DNA of 64,000 nt, taken from the NCBI GenBank assembly GCA_025200525.1, contig CM045762.1, positions 85,812,717-85,876,716 on the forward strand. Direction: 5' to 3'. Below the pieces are notes generated by a model. The model was not told the origin of the DNA and did no database searches. It was given only the letters and a program-made list of their open reading frames with translations. This stretch comes from Camellia lanceoleosa (Eukaryota; Streptophyta; Magnoliopsida; Ericales; Theaceae). Below are positions 1-10,345 of this stretch, piece after piece (position 1 is the first letter of the stretch; the number at the start of each line of letters is the position of its first letter). A program made the position numbers and the translations under genes.

Positions 1-509
1 TGACTAGTAAGTTTAAGATATATATGTATAAATTCACATGATGATTCATATTGTAAGTTTACCACTTCGGGTGTGGTGACCAAGACATGCATGTACTTAC
101 TAGAATAAATAATTCGGAAACTAGAGATGGATTACATTACATGCATCATGGGTGAGGATCAAATGTTTGTGTCATGAAGAAATTAAAAGATGTGGAACAA
201 ATTATATTCAACTGGGGGAGTATTTATTTAATTGTTTTTGATAAGTAAAAGTATTGATGATAGCTGCATGTGGAATAAAGGAGGTATTTTATTTGATGAG
301 AGAAAAGAGAAGGAATAAAAAGTGTACTATAATATTTTCTTCTTTCCTATTTGCTGTTTGGTCAAACAATTGCACTGCAATTACTATCATCCGTTGGAGT
401 ACTTTCGGTGGAAAGTGGTTAATAAATTAACAAAGAGATAAGTGAGTGGAGGAGTGGTGTATGAGCTGGAGGAATCTTTGTTTAAGTTAACAAGCTCTCT
501 CTCTCCCCA
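1..509. other. Non-coding AT-rich stretch, no gene seen
   Basis: No supported coding region or RNA gene. The right end (about 488-509) is a CT-rich tract finishing in CCCCAG, which resembles a plant 3' splice acceptor for the short exon-like stretch that follows, so part of this DNA may be intron of a captured gene fragment. Confidence 0.5.
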
Positions 510-599
510 GATCTGCATCAGCATCAGTTCAAAGTATCGCTGATGATGAGGATAATGTGGATTCTGGTTCAAGTGATGAAGCCGCGAAAAATGCATTAG
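510..599 (+). pseudogene. Exon-like fragment of an unrecognised acidic, Ser-rich protein
   Basis: The open frame reads SASASVQSIADDEDNVDSG and ends in EAAKNAL. It is bounded by an acceptor-like CTCTCCCCAG and a donor-like AG|GTGAGT, the hallmarks of an internal plant exon ending in phase 1. The next exon-like stretch (about 990-1303) starts in the matching phase, so the two would splice in frame through a Glu codon. I do not recognise the protein. The intron between them is mostly occupied by a PEX2-like sequence on the same strand, so this is probably a fragment assembled from more than one gene and not an active gene. No start codon, upstream exon or stop belonging to a full gene is visible. 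Confidence 0.4.
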
Positions 600-601
600 G
601 T

Positions 602-873
602 GAGTCAATCATCCCTATTTCAATATCAAGAGTTAATCAAGTTGATGCACAACGACTCGGCATTGAAATGTCAGCCATGTTGAAAGAACAGTTGGTTAAG
701 GTCTTTTCTTTAGTGAAGGTCTGTTATTTCAATATGAACCTGAACTTGATGCTTTTCTTGAGTTTCTCATTTGGAGATTCTCTATTTGGGTTGATATGTC
801 CATTCCGGGAAATGCTCTCATGAATTTGAGGTATAGAGATGAACGAGCAATAGAACCCAGAGGAAAAGTGTAG
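602..873 (+). pseudogene. PEX2: PEX2 (peroxisome biogenesis protein 2) fragment, frameshifted
   Basis: PEX2 is a peroxisomal membrane RING E3 ubiquitin ligase that helps recycle the import receptor PEX5. Two frames together match the N-terminal region of plant PEX2. From 602 the frame gives IPISISRVNQVDAQRLG and EMSAMLKEQLVKVF. After a small deletion near 719 the next frame gives FQYEPELDAFLEFLIWRFS, IPGNALMNLRYRDERA and RGKV, then a TAG stop at 871-873. Weak nucleotide similarity may continue to about 950. The transmembrane and C-terminal RING regions are absent, so no ligase could be made. The fragment begins immediately after the donor-like site of the preceding exon-like stretch. That arrangement suggests gene-fragment capture by a transposon or a retro-insertion into an intron. 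The family assignment is confident because the conserved blocks are long and in order. The mechanism is inference. Confidence 0.8.
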
Positions 874-989
874 TGGTCATGCACCCCGGGCAGAATTCCT
901 TCTATTTGCTTTACGCAGTTTGTGCAGTATAGGTTACATACGCTGGGATACATTCTTGCCTTCCTTTCTTTCTTCTGTTTCCTCTGCAG

Positions 990-1303
990 AGATTTCAATT
1001 GCTCAAGGGAGTCAGTCCGTGCCTGCTGTCTCTTTTACAAGTTTATCACAGTCTGGGATGTTGCCATCTTCAAACACAATACCCATTTCCTCTACTTTTC
1101 AGTCTTCAAGTTCTGCATCTCCTCTGCCTTCAGTTCATGGCATTGGATCCCCTGCTCAGTCAGCTACTGAACCATCATCTGGTGCAGCTTTATCACCGAT
1201 GAAATCATCTGATGTCACTTGTACAAGACAACAGTCAACAACCAGGACCAATTTATTAATAAGAGATAATGCTATAAGTAGTCTACGTCAGTTTTGGTAA
1301 TTG
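990..1303 (+). pseudogene. Exon-like fragment of an unrecognised Ser/Pro-rich protein
   Basis: After a pyrimidine tract and CTCTGCAG acceptor, an open frame of about 100 codons reads ISIAQGSQSVPAVSFTSLSQ, then a Ser/Pro-rich linker, then LIRDNAISSLRQ and a TAA stop at 1301-1303. Its phase fits the donor at 599/600, so it may come from the same source gene as the 510-599 fragment. The region is low complexity and I do not recognise a domain. The last residues (FW, stop) probably lie past the real exon border, because LTR-like sequence starts within a few bases. It is a fragment at best. The neighbours are the PEX2 piece upstream and a long-LTR remnant downstream. Confidence 0.35.
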
Positions 1304-1304
1304 A

Positions 1305-2586
1305 AGTGGACCCCACGTACATGGCTGCTACAATTTTTGTTGGGGTCGTAAATTGAAGTGCTTTGGAGTTTTGCATGTTTCCCTCATCGAACTTGAGGTA
1401 GGGATTTTCTACTCCATTTATACGTTTTAATCCTAAGTGGTGGTATTTTGGTATGTGGGGGTAGTTTGGTAATTTTGGGAGAAACCTTAGGGTTTGTCAT
1501 AGATTAATTTGTATAATTAATTTAAGGGAAGATTGTGATATTGGGTTTAAATTCACGAGATTGGGGAATTTAGTGGTATAATGATGTATTTGGTTAGTTT
1601 AAATACTTACCTTTGAAAATGTTGAAATTACAGTTGTTGTTATATTTATTTCTTGTTTAGAAATAATTGTTTTGGGCTATCGGTGGAGGATAGCCATGAT
1701 TGTTGTAGACAGTGCATGTGGATTAGGTAAAATTGAAACTAATCATTTGGTTAAGTGGTTGAGTATAAAAGTTGGTTTAATACATTAAATTTATGTATTG
1801 ATTTATTATGTATATGACTTTCTGTTTATATGCATTACTTGTGTATGGGAGGAGAAAGGGGGTGTACTCCACGGTTTAGGGGAAGGTGGGGGTGTGCCTC
1901 TAAACCGGTTAATGATTATGGGAAGAAAGGGGGTGAACCCAGGGTTGCTGCTTATGCGCGCCTATAGCAGAGATACAGCTTATGCTTATCTATTTGTTGT
2001 TGGAAGTATGGAAGTGAATTTGATTGAGATTGTTATAATATCAGTACGTGTGTTTACTTTTGTTATAAGAAAGGTTTAACATGATTTGTTATCCTTGTTG
2101 AGTTGTTTGGCTAGTTTTGAGCCATAAGTGGAAGGTGAATTATGCCATAGACAAAGTGTCATAGGCAATGTGGACATTTGTGTCATGAAATTGTAAAAAT
2201 GGAATATTTTGTGTTAACCATGTATCAGATGCTACTGCTTTAGTTAATTCTTATGCTTGGTTTAGTATTTCTCTACTGGGCTGTGGCTCACCTTATATGG
2301 GAACTTCATTTTCAGGTGCAGGCGGTTCACTACCTCCAAGGACTTAGCTTGTGAGGAATTAGACTTGAAGTCTTGTTTTATATGAACTATGTAAACATTC
2401 AAGCCCAGGGCTTTATTTGTATTTGAGTTAGAACTCATGGTTTTGTAACCAAGTGTTGGCTTGGAAAGATGTAAGCCCGTAGGGCATTATTTGATTATTA
2501 CATGTAATGTTTTATTTAACGATACTCTGATGAAGAAATGCATATTATTATTGTCTATGTATGGATTTATTTTTTAGGGCGTTACA
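1305..2586 (+). mobile_element. 3' portion of a long LTR (Ty3/gypsy-type), 5' end missing
   Basis: The end reads TTTTTTAGGGCGTTACA, the same type of terminus as the solo LTRs at 59610-61967 (GGGCGTTATA) and 56609-62879 (GGGCGTGACA). Shared landmarks are a TTGAGGTAGGGATT block (about 1395), a CTGGGCTGTGGCTCACC stretch followed by TTTTCAGGTG (about 2275-2315), and GATGTAAGCCCGTAGGGC (about 2469). The 5' terminus expected about 700 bp before the first landmark is not found; gene fragments lie there instead. Either the LTR is truncated or it carries the captured fragments inside it. Confidence 0.55.
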
Positions 2587-3168
2587 TGACTTTTTAATAA
2601 TGATTTTTGGCTTTTTACAGAAGGATATGTAAAAAATAGAGAGAATGGTTTGACAACTTGTAGTTTCTTTTTAGTTTTTTAGCTAAAATGTTTGGTTCCC
2701 AAACATAGCCTAATAGTTTAAAAAATTGAGGGGGTAGGACTTAAAATGGAACATGAATTCCGTTACTCATTTTATCTTCAGTAAAATATCAATCACAATT
2801 TTTAATTTTTTAGTTTAATTTAGAACAAAACAAAATCTTTAATTTTATCAAAGAATTGGAAAATTCTTGAGAATAATGAATACACATCTATGTTGATAAA
2901 TTTTGTCTTTTACAATTGCTTAAAGCTTTCATCTATTTTAGATATTTTAATTTGTCATTTAAATAAATATGTTATTAAGTTTTGACCCTCATCTCCAACA
3001 ATCTCAGAGGAAAAGCAAAATCATAACTCTCATATGAGAGGTCTTTGGTGGTGTAAAACATTTTGCAAACTCTTTAGATTGCATAAGCCAAACTACCACA
3101 CTTTGTTAATCCAACTAACAAATGGGGTCTTCTATGCATTTATAAATATGCACTTTGTTTCATTGCAG
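2587..3168. other. AT-rich non-coding DNA upstream of the NB-LRR exon
   Basis: No open frame is supported. The last bases form a good 3' splice acceptor (TTTGTTTCATTGCAG, ending at 3168), so at least the right part is probably the intron before the NB-LRR exon. Confidence 0.5.
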
Positions 3169-4988
3169 ACTTCGAAGACTATCCAATGATGGAGAAGTTA
3201 GGAAGGGAAATGGTTCAACATTGCGGGGGCTTGCCACTAGCCATTGTAGAACTCGGAGGACTTCTAGGAACAAAGAAGACCTTGAATGAGTGGCAGACAA
3301 TTTATCAAAAATATCAAAAGAGAGAGTTCCAGAGTGGTGGATATGGTAATATTGCATTGGATGTGTTAGCTCTAAGTTACCAAGATTTATCATATAAGCT
3401 AAAGACATGTTTTCTTTATCTGGGCATTTATGCAAAGGATCTTGACATTGAAGTAGACATACTATATCAATTGTGGATGGCTGAAGGCATCATATCCCGT
3501 GAAGAAAGAGGAGAAGAAGAAACAATGATGGATGTTGCAGAACGTTATTTGGGTGAATTAGCAGAGAGGTGTATGGTTCAAGTGGAATTTAAGGAGAAGG
3601 ATGAGTATTCAACAATTACAGAAAGCAAAAGGTTTAAAAGTTGTCGACTTCATGGCCTCATGTTAGATTTATGTATATTAAAAGTACGGGAGGAAAGCTT
3701 TTTTAAAACCATTGATTATAGGGGCATACATAATCAAGAAGTGCATCCATCTTTTTCATCCTTGGCAACATCAACTGATGCTAGCAATAGCAATAAAATA
3801 CGCAGACTTGCTATCTATCTAGATGAGAATAGTGACCTTCCCCTCTTCGACTTGAAACAAGAAGAAATAGCTCGACCTATTCGGGCAATTTTATTCTTCA
3901 TCTGTAGCTACATTAACTATCCATTTGGAGAACAATTGATCCATTTGTGCAAAAATTCCAAGTGTCTCAGAGTGATTCATTTCCATAGAAATGAATCAGG
4001 GGACTTTACTGATGGAAAACCGAAAGAGTTACCAAAAGAAATAGGAAACCTAATCTTTTTGCGGTATTTGGGTTTAAAAGATACTGGATTCACAAAGTTG
4101 CCATCATCAGTAGGCAACCTGAAATACTTGCAAACCCTTGATTTGCGGACCACAGATGAGATCAGTGTGCCAAATGTGCTATGGAAGATGGAAAGTTTGG
4201 TACATCTTTATCTTCCTTATTACCATCTATTTTCTACAGAAGGCAAACTAAGAGTGGATGGCTTGAGCAACCTGGAGACTCTAGAAAACTTTGCCCCGGA
4301 TAAGGTTGATGTTAAAGGTCTGTTCGAATTAACCAACCTCCGAAGGCTAGGAGAAGTACGCATACAAGGAAAACAAAAGAACTTGCCAGAGGTCGTCAAC
4401 TACCTCCTTAATAGCAAGAAACTACAACACACTTCCATTTTTATAGTTCAATGTGATTTTTGTTCAGATGAAGAACTAAGCCTTCTGAGACAACTATTTA
4501 GTTGTGATTGCCTTGTTGGATTGACAATAATTGGGATCATAGATAGGCTACCAGAATACAACCGCAATTTTTATCGAAGCCTTGCCAGTTTAACCCTGTC
4601 TGGTTCACAACTTAAGGAAGATCCAATAGCAACACTGGAGCAGATGCCTAACTTAAGGATTCTTGTCTTAGTTAATGCCTTTGCAGGAAAGAATCATTTG
4701 GTTTTCTCAGCCTATGGTTTTCCTCAGCTCGAGCGTCTGAGACTCCATTCTTTGGAAATTGGGGAATGGATGATAGAAGAAGGAGCCATGCCTACTCTTT
4801 CTTTTCTAAGCATTGGATCTTGCAAGAATTTGATGATGCTTCCAGATGGATTGAGATTCATCACTACCCTCCAAGAATTGGATATTACGGAGATGCCTGA
4901 AGCATTCAAAGACCGGCTTCAAATGGTCAACGACAAAGAAGGAGAGGATCTTCACAAATGTCATATCCCTTCGGTTCGTTTTTCTTAG
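3169..4988 (+). CDS. Partial CC-NB-LRR disease-resistance protein (RPP13/RPP8-like), C-terminal exon
   Basis: NB-LRR proteins are cytoplasmic immune receptors: the NB-ARC domain is the nucleotide switch and the LRR region senses effectors. This exon starts at a clear splice acceptor and encodes about 605 residues to TAG at 4986-4988. Counting from the first Met at 3186, GGLPLAI (GLPL motif) is at residues 14-20 and the RNBS-D block CFLYLG followed by LWMAEG is at about 75-101. The MHD-equivalent motif reads CRLHGLMLDLC at about 153-163, with Gly157 where Asp is usual. Irregular leucine-rich repeats run from about 270 to the end (for example LRYLGL and LQTLDL). The coiled coil, P-loop and kinase-2 blocks that normally precede GLPL are not in the 3.1 kb upstream. 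The real first exon may lie before the window, beyond the LTR and gene fragments, or the gene may be truncated. The remaining frame is free of stops and frameshifts, so it is either recent or still under constraint. The family call is secure; function is unproven. Confidence 0.85.
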
Positions 4989-6165
4989 GTAAATTATCCC
5001 TTTTTGGTTGAATTCAAGAAGAAACAGTTAGTATTTTAATATGCCATGATCTCATGATTATGATCTTCATACTAATAAGCACACAAATTTTTACATGGTA
5101 TCTCTGGCTTGAATTACGTAATAAATTCGGGAACCAAAATTTATTATTATAAAACCATTCTTGCTGGAGTGAGATGGCCTGGTGGTGTTGGGATCTTGGC
5201 TTGCCGCCCATACCTCTGGGAAAATAGAGAATTGGAATTAGAATTGGAAAGGAAACTTGCCCCTATTGAGGGATATTGAATAACTATAACACATCAGTAT
5301 TCTCATGCTTTTATTCATTAGTACTACTGTCATATTCCTATTCATTATGTTTCTTATATGTTTATATATGCTCAAATCAATTTCAGAAGAAAATTTGAAA
5401 GTTTATATATGCTTCTGTATACTGATATGATTTTAATCAAAATCAATACTGAAAGTTTGACCGAAAATGAATATGATTAGGCTTAATCAAAATCCAAATC
5501 AGGAAATTTTGTTTACCAATTTTCTAATTTGTTGCAGGATGATGATAAGGTCTTAGTGCCCTGTAAATGAATTACGCTGCTTATCCCTCTTATTTTGTTG
5601 GTCTAATACTGATGTCTGTGGTTTAGCAGGAAGGTCTTAGAAGGGGCTTTGAAGCTATCCAGGCTTTGTGCATGTCGACATATGCTTTTAGATGGTTCAC
5701 ATGTCGACATTTATATAGTTCTACTTAATTTGGTACAGCTAGTTTGGTCAGAGACTTATATGGACTGTAATTTGTTTGGTTTATTGGAAGACATTAATAT
5801 GTGATTTTTGCATGTTAAGTTTTCACTTTACTGTTACTAAAGACTTGGTTGGCTGTTCATACAGCTCATGTTCTATAGTTCTGGTATGTACTTGTTCAGT
5901 TTTATATATTTTTATATGAACTATTTTGTTTTTCCTTTTTCTTTTTCAAGAAAAAGAAGCAGCCTTGAAAGTGCGACTCATTTTGAAAAACTACAATGAG
6001 AAAAGAAAGAACCAGCATGAGTTTAAAAAAATAAAAAATAAAAAAAATAAATCTTTGTCAATGGATATTGCATAAGAAAATATGCAATTCAAACTATCTA
6101 TATCAGAAAATATACAACTGACAGAGCATAGCCAAACACACTACTGTTTTATTAAATTGCCAATC
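4989..6165. other. NB-LRR downstream region, no gene seen
   Basis: Non-coding and AT-rich. It probably contains the 3' UTR of the NB-LRR gene. Acceptor-like sites at about 5537 (TTTGTTGCAG) and 5629 (GTTTAGCAG) could belong to introns in that UTR. GTCGACAT occurs twice between 5674 and 5711. Nothing else is recognised. Confidence 0.4.
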
Positions 6166-6715
6166 CATACTGAAAAATCTAGAAACCTCCTAGATGTTGA
6201 TTTGTGATTATGTATCAATTTTAAGCAGAATATAAAAATCCCAATCAAACAATCAAGAGAAAGAGACACAAAGATTTTACGTGGAAAAACCACAATTGGA
6301 CACCTTCCAATTGTGATCAAACTCCACAGACCCACTGACCACGAACAATCCACTAAGAAGATATAAAGGAATTACACAGGTATCACTCTCAATTATCTAG
6401 CGAATCCACAACGCCTAATTGAACCAACCTCTATGTGCCTCTTCCAACCCCATCTTCACCACGGAATTGTCTTTCTGATGAGCCACTCCGGATTCCACCA
6501 CCGAAGCTTCAGACCGAATTCTTCAGAATCCACAACTGAAGAACAACTCTCTCTTTTGTGTAACAAACAAAACCTTTGATGTAGCCTTTTGATCATGAGT
6601 TGAATACTCAATAAGACATCAAAGAAAAAAAATATCCCCAGATATAAACCTTTAAGAACCAAAAAGAAGATCTGGAGGACTTCAATCAATTACTTAGTTT
6701 TGGGAGAAAACCAAG

Positions 6716-6724
6716 TATTTATAG
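6716..6724 (-). promoter_or_regulatory. TATA box of the 6.2-7.3 kb solo LTR
   Basis: CTATAAATA on the minus strand, about 60 bp downstream of the CTCGAGCG array and in a non-coding LTR, so it is the likely core promoter of the element. Confidence 0.55.
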
Positions 6725-6782
6725 AGAACCAAAAGTAATCCAAGATTGGGAAGAAATCAAACTCCTTGAGAAATCCGGATTC

Positions 6783-6995
6783 TGAGGCTCGCTCGGCGAG
6801 GCTTTCCGCTCGGGCGAGGAGAGTAAATTTCGTGATTTCTACTAGTGCCTTCGCTCGAGCGACGGATTCTTGGCTCGAGCGACCAATCACTTTCTTCAGG
6901 TTTTTGTATGGACGCAATCCTTGGATCGAGCGAGCATTCCTTGGCTCGAGCGAGCAAGCCTTAGCTCGAGCGAGCACTCCTTGGCTCGAGCGAGC
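6783..6995 (-). repeat. CTCGAGCG palindromic repeat array in the LTR upstream region
   Basis: At least seven copies of GCTCGAGCGAG-like units. The four most regular, at about 6920-6995, repeat every 20 bp with spacers such as CATTCCTTGG. The core CGCTCGAGCG is palindromic, contains the XhoI hexamer and is CpG-rich in an otherwise AT-rich element. It ends about 60 bp upstream (minus strand) of the TATA box, the position of a U3 enhancer. Function is inference. Confidence 0.85.
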
Positions 6996-7374
6996 AACGG
7001 CTGACATGCAATTTTGAATGCAAATTTGAATTTTGCTTCGGCCGCGAGCTGACCGGGCAGCTCGACCCCCGTAATAATCAGCGAAGTGGCAATCTTGAAA
7101 GCATTAACATCACAAACTTCTTCGCAAAGCTCGATTCCGGATTTGGATTCGCATCTAATAAACTCAAGGCCTCACTGAAATAAAAATGCGAATAAAATTA
7201 CAACTCAAAGGAGTTTTGTCAAACGGGGTTGCCAACAATAAAAACCTAACACATACCATTAGGTAAATAACTAATTGCTAGCTAGTTATGTATTCCAGAG
7301 TATTTTTAACATTTATTCTCTTCTTCAACAAGTGAAGAAAGCAAAAAAACAACTATAAATGTTAAAAATTTTAA

Positions 7375-7570
7375 TCAGCCTTTTCTGATAGCGGTCATGA
7401 GGGATGCAATTTCTTTGCTGCACTTTTGGAAATAAACAGCTATCTTATCTCTGGGAGGTAACTTGTCCTTGATCACTGGGTGGTTGAGAAAATTGTTCAT
7501 CCAAGCTGTGGTGTTTGGGAATGGATTTGGTCTACAATTTTCATGGACTCAACTACTTCCCAAACAGGAA
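7375..7570 (-). pseudogene. Tau-class glutathione S-transferase C-terminal fragment, frameshifted
   Basis: Tau GSTs conjugate glutathione to electrophiles in the cytosol. On the minus strand one frame gives PVWEVVESMKIVDQIH (about 7570-7523). After a frameshift near 7521 the next gives FPNTTAWMNNFLNHPVIKD, LPPRDK and EIASL, down to a TGA stop at 7375-7377. This matches the last helices of plant GSTU proteins (FP.. .W..NF...PV.K..LPPRDK). The N-terminal thioredoxin-like domain with the catalytic Ser is not found upstream on this strand. A run of A/T (7591-7609) borders the fragment. It is a decayed 3' exon or retro-fragment. Class assignment within tau is by motif memory only. Confidence 0.7.
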
Positions 7571-7590
7571 TTTGAAAGCCAAGGGTTTAA

Positions 7591-8433
7591 CAAAAAAAAA
7601 AAAAAAAAATGTCAATGGATATGAAGTAGAAAGCCATTTGTCGAATTCTTTTTTCCAGGAATTTGAAAGTTTATTTTCATGTTTGAAGATACAAGTCAAT
7701 GTAAATAAAGCTTCAAGTTTCAAATTACCTGCCATAGCTAGTTATAATTTTTTAGCTTCAAAATTTCGAGGCAGACGAAAGATCCTCAATTATCTGAAAA
7801 TAAACTGATGAGGTTAGAATACACATTGCTGGTGGGGAATGGTATGTTGCTTGTACAAGGACTATTGGGTTTTTTTTTTTTTATATTTTTTTAATATTTT
7901 CTGTGTAAAAAAATAACAAACCAAAAATGAATATGACCTTTTAGAGCAAAGCAATAGTTCTTTATGAAGAAGTCCACAAACATTTACAATGAACAAGCAT
8001 TTCAAAAAGAAGTATTACAATGAGAGAGAGTAGACGAATGAAGGAAGGAATCGCAGGGGAAAAGGAGAGAGAGGCAGAGTAAAGAGTGAGAGAGTAGTTT
8101 GAGAGTGTACTACAGTGCTAAGGCTGGCTGGGTTGGAAAGGGGAAAAAGAGATTTCCAAACGACGTTGTTTTTAGGTGTATGGGCAAATTCAATATCGGA
8201 AATTTCCTACTCTCCATCGCTACCACAATTCTCAATCTTTTGCTACTGATCTGTAACATAGAATTGTTGTTAAGTAATTTCCCCTTCAATTTATGCATAA
8301 TTCAAAGTTAGTTTATCAACCTTGGTTCCATCATCCAAGAAACAAATAAAAAAATAGTTTTATTTATTTATTTATTTATTATTTAAGTTCAAGTGTGAAA
8401 TCTTGCCTCACACAAGTGACGAATGGAGTTTTG
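7591..8433. other. Low-complexity and AT-rich DNA, no gene seen
   Basis: Contains an A18-type run (about 7591-7609), a T run (about 7869-7882), a purine-rich tract (8020-8100) and a (TTTA)n microsatellite (about 8357-8381). Short open frames here show no domain or codon signal. Confidence 0.5.
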
Positions 8434-8982
8434 GCAAATAATTCTATTTTCACACATCAACTTCTCTTAATTCACACACTCGGTGAAATTTTTTCTTAAT
8501 ACAATTTTGTTCTAGAATCAAAATACCACAATAACCTTATATTCTTTCACCCAAATCCTAATTAAAACACCATAACCATCTTCTATTGCCAACACCATCT
8601 CTTTCCTCCACCATCCCCTTCCGTCACTTCTTTTCTCATCTACATGCCGCCATTTTCCACCATAAACTATGCAGTCTCACAAGTCCCCTGTCACAAACCA
8701 CTCAGTTTTAAGATTAACTGTTGAGGTCTAAGATGGAAGGAGATGAGTTGGGAGTAACCGTGGTGATAGCAGTGGATGGTTGAGAGTGGCGCCAGCGAAT
8801 GAGGAAATGGTGGGTGGATGGAATCAAAATTGAGGCTTTGAAAATTGAAGATGTTATTGAAATAAAGAGATGTATATTGAATTTTTTTATTTTTTTTTTT
8901 TTTTATGTGTGTATTAAAAAGGTAATCATTAAGTATATGCATTGAGGAAACTTACTGCATGGAAATAGAATTATCCAAATTT
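8434..8982. mobile_element. Probable MITE with imperfect terminal inverted repeats
   Basis: The left end reads TTTTGGCAAATAATTCTATTT and the right end, reversed, reads CAAATTTGGATAATTCTATTT, with the shared block AATTCTATTT. The interior is AT-rich and non-coding, with a T-rich run at 8882-8904. I did not find a clean target duplication, so the exact ends are uncertain. Confidence 0.4.
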
Positions 8983-9845
8983 GACTCATGAGTTTAATTC
9001 GGAGAAGCATTTGTTGACCATATGTTTTTTATTAGAAAAATATTATTTACTAATATAATTTAATTAATAAAATGATTAAGAAATTTACGATAAATAAAAT
9101 ATGAAAGTAAGTAAATTCACAAAGAGTAAGAAAGAGTTGGCCTGTGATATTGAGAGGCATATAGTCACTGCCCTAAAACCATCACGTGAAGGTACAAATA
9201 GAGTGCAACGGCTCCAAGATACAACCTAAGCGCTCACAGCTTTCCTCATCTGATATTTTTATCCATCAGGAGGATATGAACGAGTCACAAATTATAGTTG
9301 CCCAGAAATAGATAAAATAGATAAAGTACTCTCATGTTAAAACTCAATATCTCATAGACATATGTCTTCTTGTGATTGTTATGTATCCTCCATCTTTAGA
9401 AAACATAGGAATATTTATATGTGAAAATCTTATAAGAATTAATACATAACATTTAATCATTACATAATTAAAATAATAAAACTTAATAATATCCTTGTAA
9501 TCGAAATATTTAAAACCAATATTAATGTTAATAACGGTTAAACAAATTAAATAGAAATAATAAATTTTATTTTTATTAAAATTCCAACATTTTTTCCTCC
9601 TTTTTTTTTTCTCACTTATTGAATCTCTTTCATTTCTTCTTTGTTTAGTTTTTTCTGGCACTTCTTTATTTCGTACAGAAAGAGTAATAGTGATGAATGA
9701 CAGACCTTTCTTGTGTTAACCTTTTTTCTTTTTTTTTCCCCTTATCAAATGCATGTCTTTGAATGAGATTTTCAAAAGACGGTGTGATCAAAACAAGTCA
9801 AGCAGAATTGCGTCATTTTCCATCAATTATTCTTTAGTTATATAA
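8983..9845. other. AT-rich intergenic DNA, no gene seen
   Basis: Homopolymer T runs (about 9598-9613 and 9722-9740) and general AT richness. No domain-bearing frame or repeat boundary is recognised. Confidence 0.5.
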
Positions 9846-10345
9846 ATTAAGGGTGCTCGCAAATTGAGTTGGGTCAATTGGCCTCTTATCCGTCATCTGT
9901 CCGAAGTTAAGCAGATTTGCAAAAATCAATCCGTATCTGTCCACATAGTTAGCAGATGCAGATTGAGTGGGCTGTGCCAGTTGGATAGTGAATATGGATT
10001 GGTTTGGCGGTTTGGGTTTTACTGTTAATTGTTTACATTTTACACCCAAAATTTTTTATTGTTCATTTTTTATAATACAAATAAAGGCTTGACTTTTATA
10101 TTTCATAAATAGCAAATATAAGGTCATTTTTTTTAACACACAAAGCATAATTTCATTTTCTTAGGAGTGTTAGCAGATTGGGTTGGATCGGGTGACCTCT
10201 CATCCGCCATCCATTCGAACATAGACGGATTGAGAAAAATGCATCCGCATCCATCCACTAGGACCATTGAAACCATCCATTTTGTAGCAGTTTGATTTCG
10301 GCCATTGGATTTTAACAAATCAGATGGATGCTTATCCACCCTTAA
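9846..10345. repeat. Two diverged copies of a MITE-like repeat, possibly one hAT-type element
   Basis: TAAGGGTGCTCGCAAATTG (about 9848) and TAGGAGTGTTAGCAGATTG (about 10163) begin two similar stretches that share the order 'GTTGG.TC, CCTCTTATCCGTCATC or CCTCTCATCCGCCATC'. The right end, reversed, gives TAAGGGTGGATAAGCATCC, so the outer ends form a short inverted repeat. No exact target duplication is found. The AGGGTG-type termini resemble non-autonomous hAT elements. Confidence 0.45.

Larger units (their letters stand above)
6171..7251 (-). mobile_element. Solo LTR with TSD CATAC and CTCGAGCG promoter array
   Basis: The plus-strand termini are TGAAAAATCTAG and AAAACCTAACA, flanked by the exact 5-bp duplication CATAC at 6166-6170 and 7252-7256. 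Read on the minus strand it starts TGTTAGGTTTTTATTG and has a TATA box (CTATAAATA) at 6716-6724, which sets the orientation. No second LTR, primer-binding site or coding region is attached, so it is a solo LTR of about 1.08 kb. The block CACAAAGATTTTACGTGG near 6267 resembles sequence often seen in plant Ty1/copia LTRs; the superfamily assignment is tentative. Array of CTCGAGCG units: see 6783-6995. Confidence 0.85.

Noticed and set aside
1..2590. TGACT at the window start and after the LTR end at 2587 as a possible TSD
   Set aside because: The base after the first TGACT is AG, not an LTR-type TG start, so the match is likely chance.
3030..3090. A weak GGV..KT..A-like reading just upstream of the NB-LRR exon, suggesting a decayed P-loop
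   Set aside because: No continuous frame, stops in each frame, and too short to separate from chance. Recorded here only because the missing NB half would be expected upstream.
6690..7017. ORFs of up to 105 codons across the 6.8-7.0 kb array
   Set aside because: Same repeat effect (RSSEGT, ARAKA words); lies in an LTR with flanking TSD.
8110..8311. ORFs on both strands at 8.1-8.3 kb that could be a small secreted protein
   Set aside because: No splice, start or domain support, and both strands are equally open by chance.
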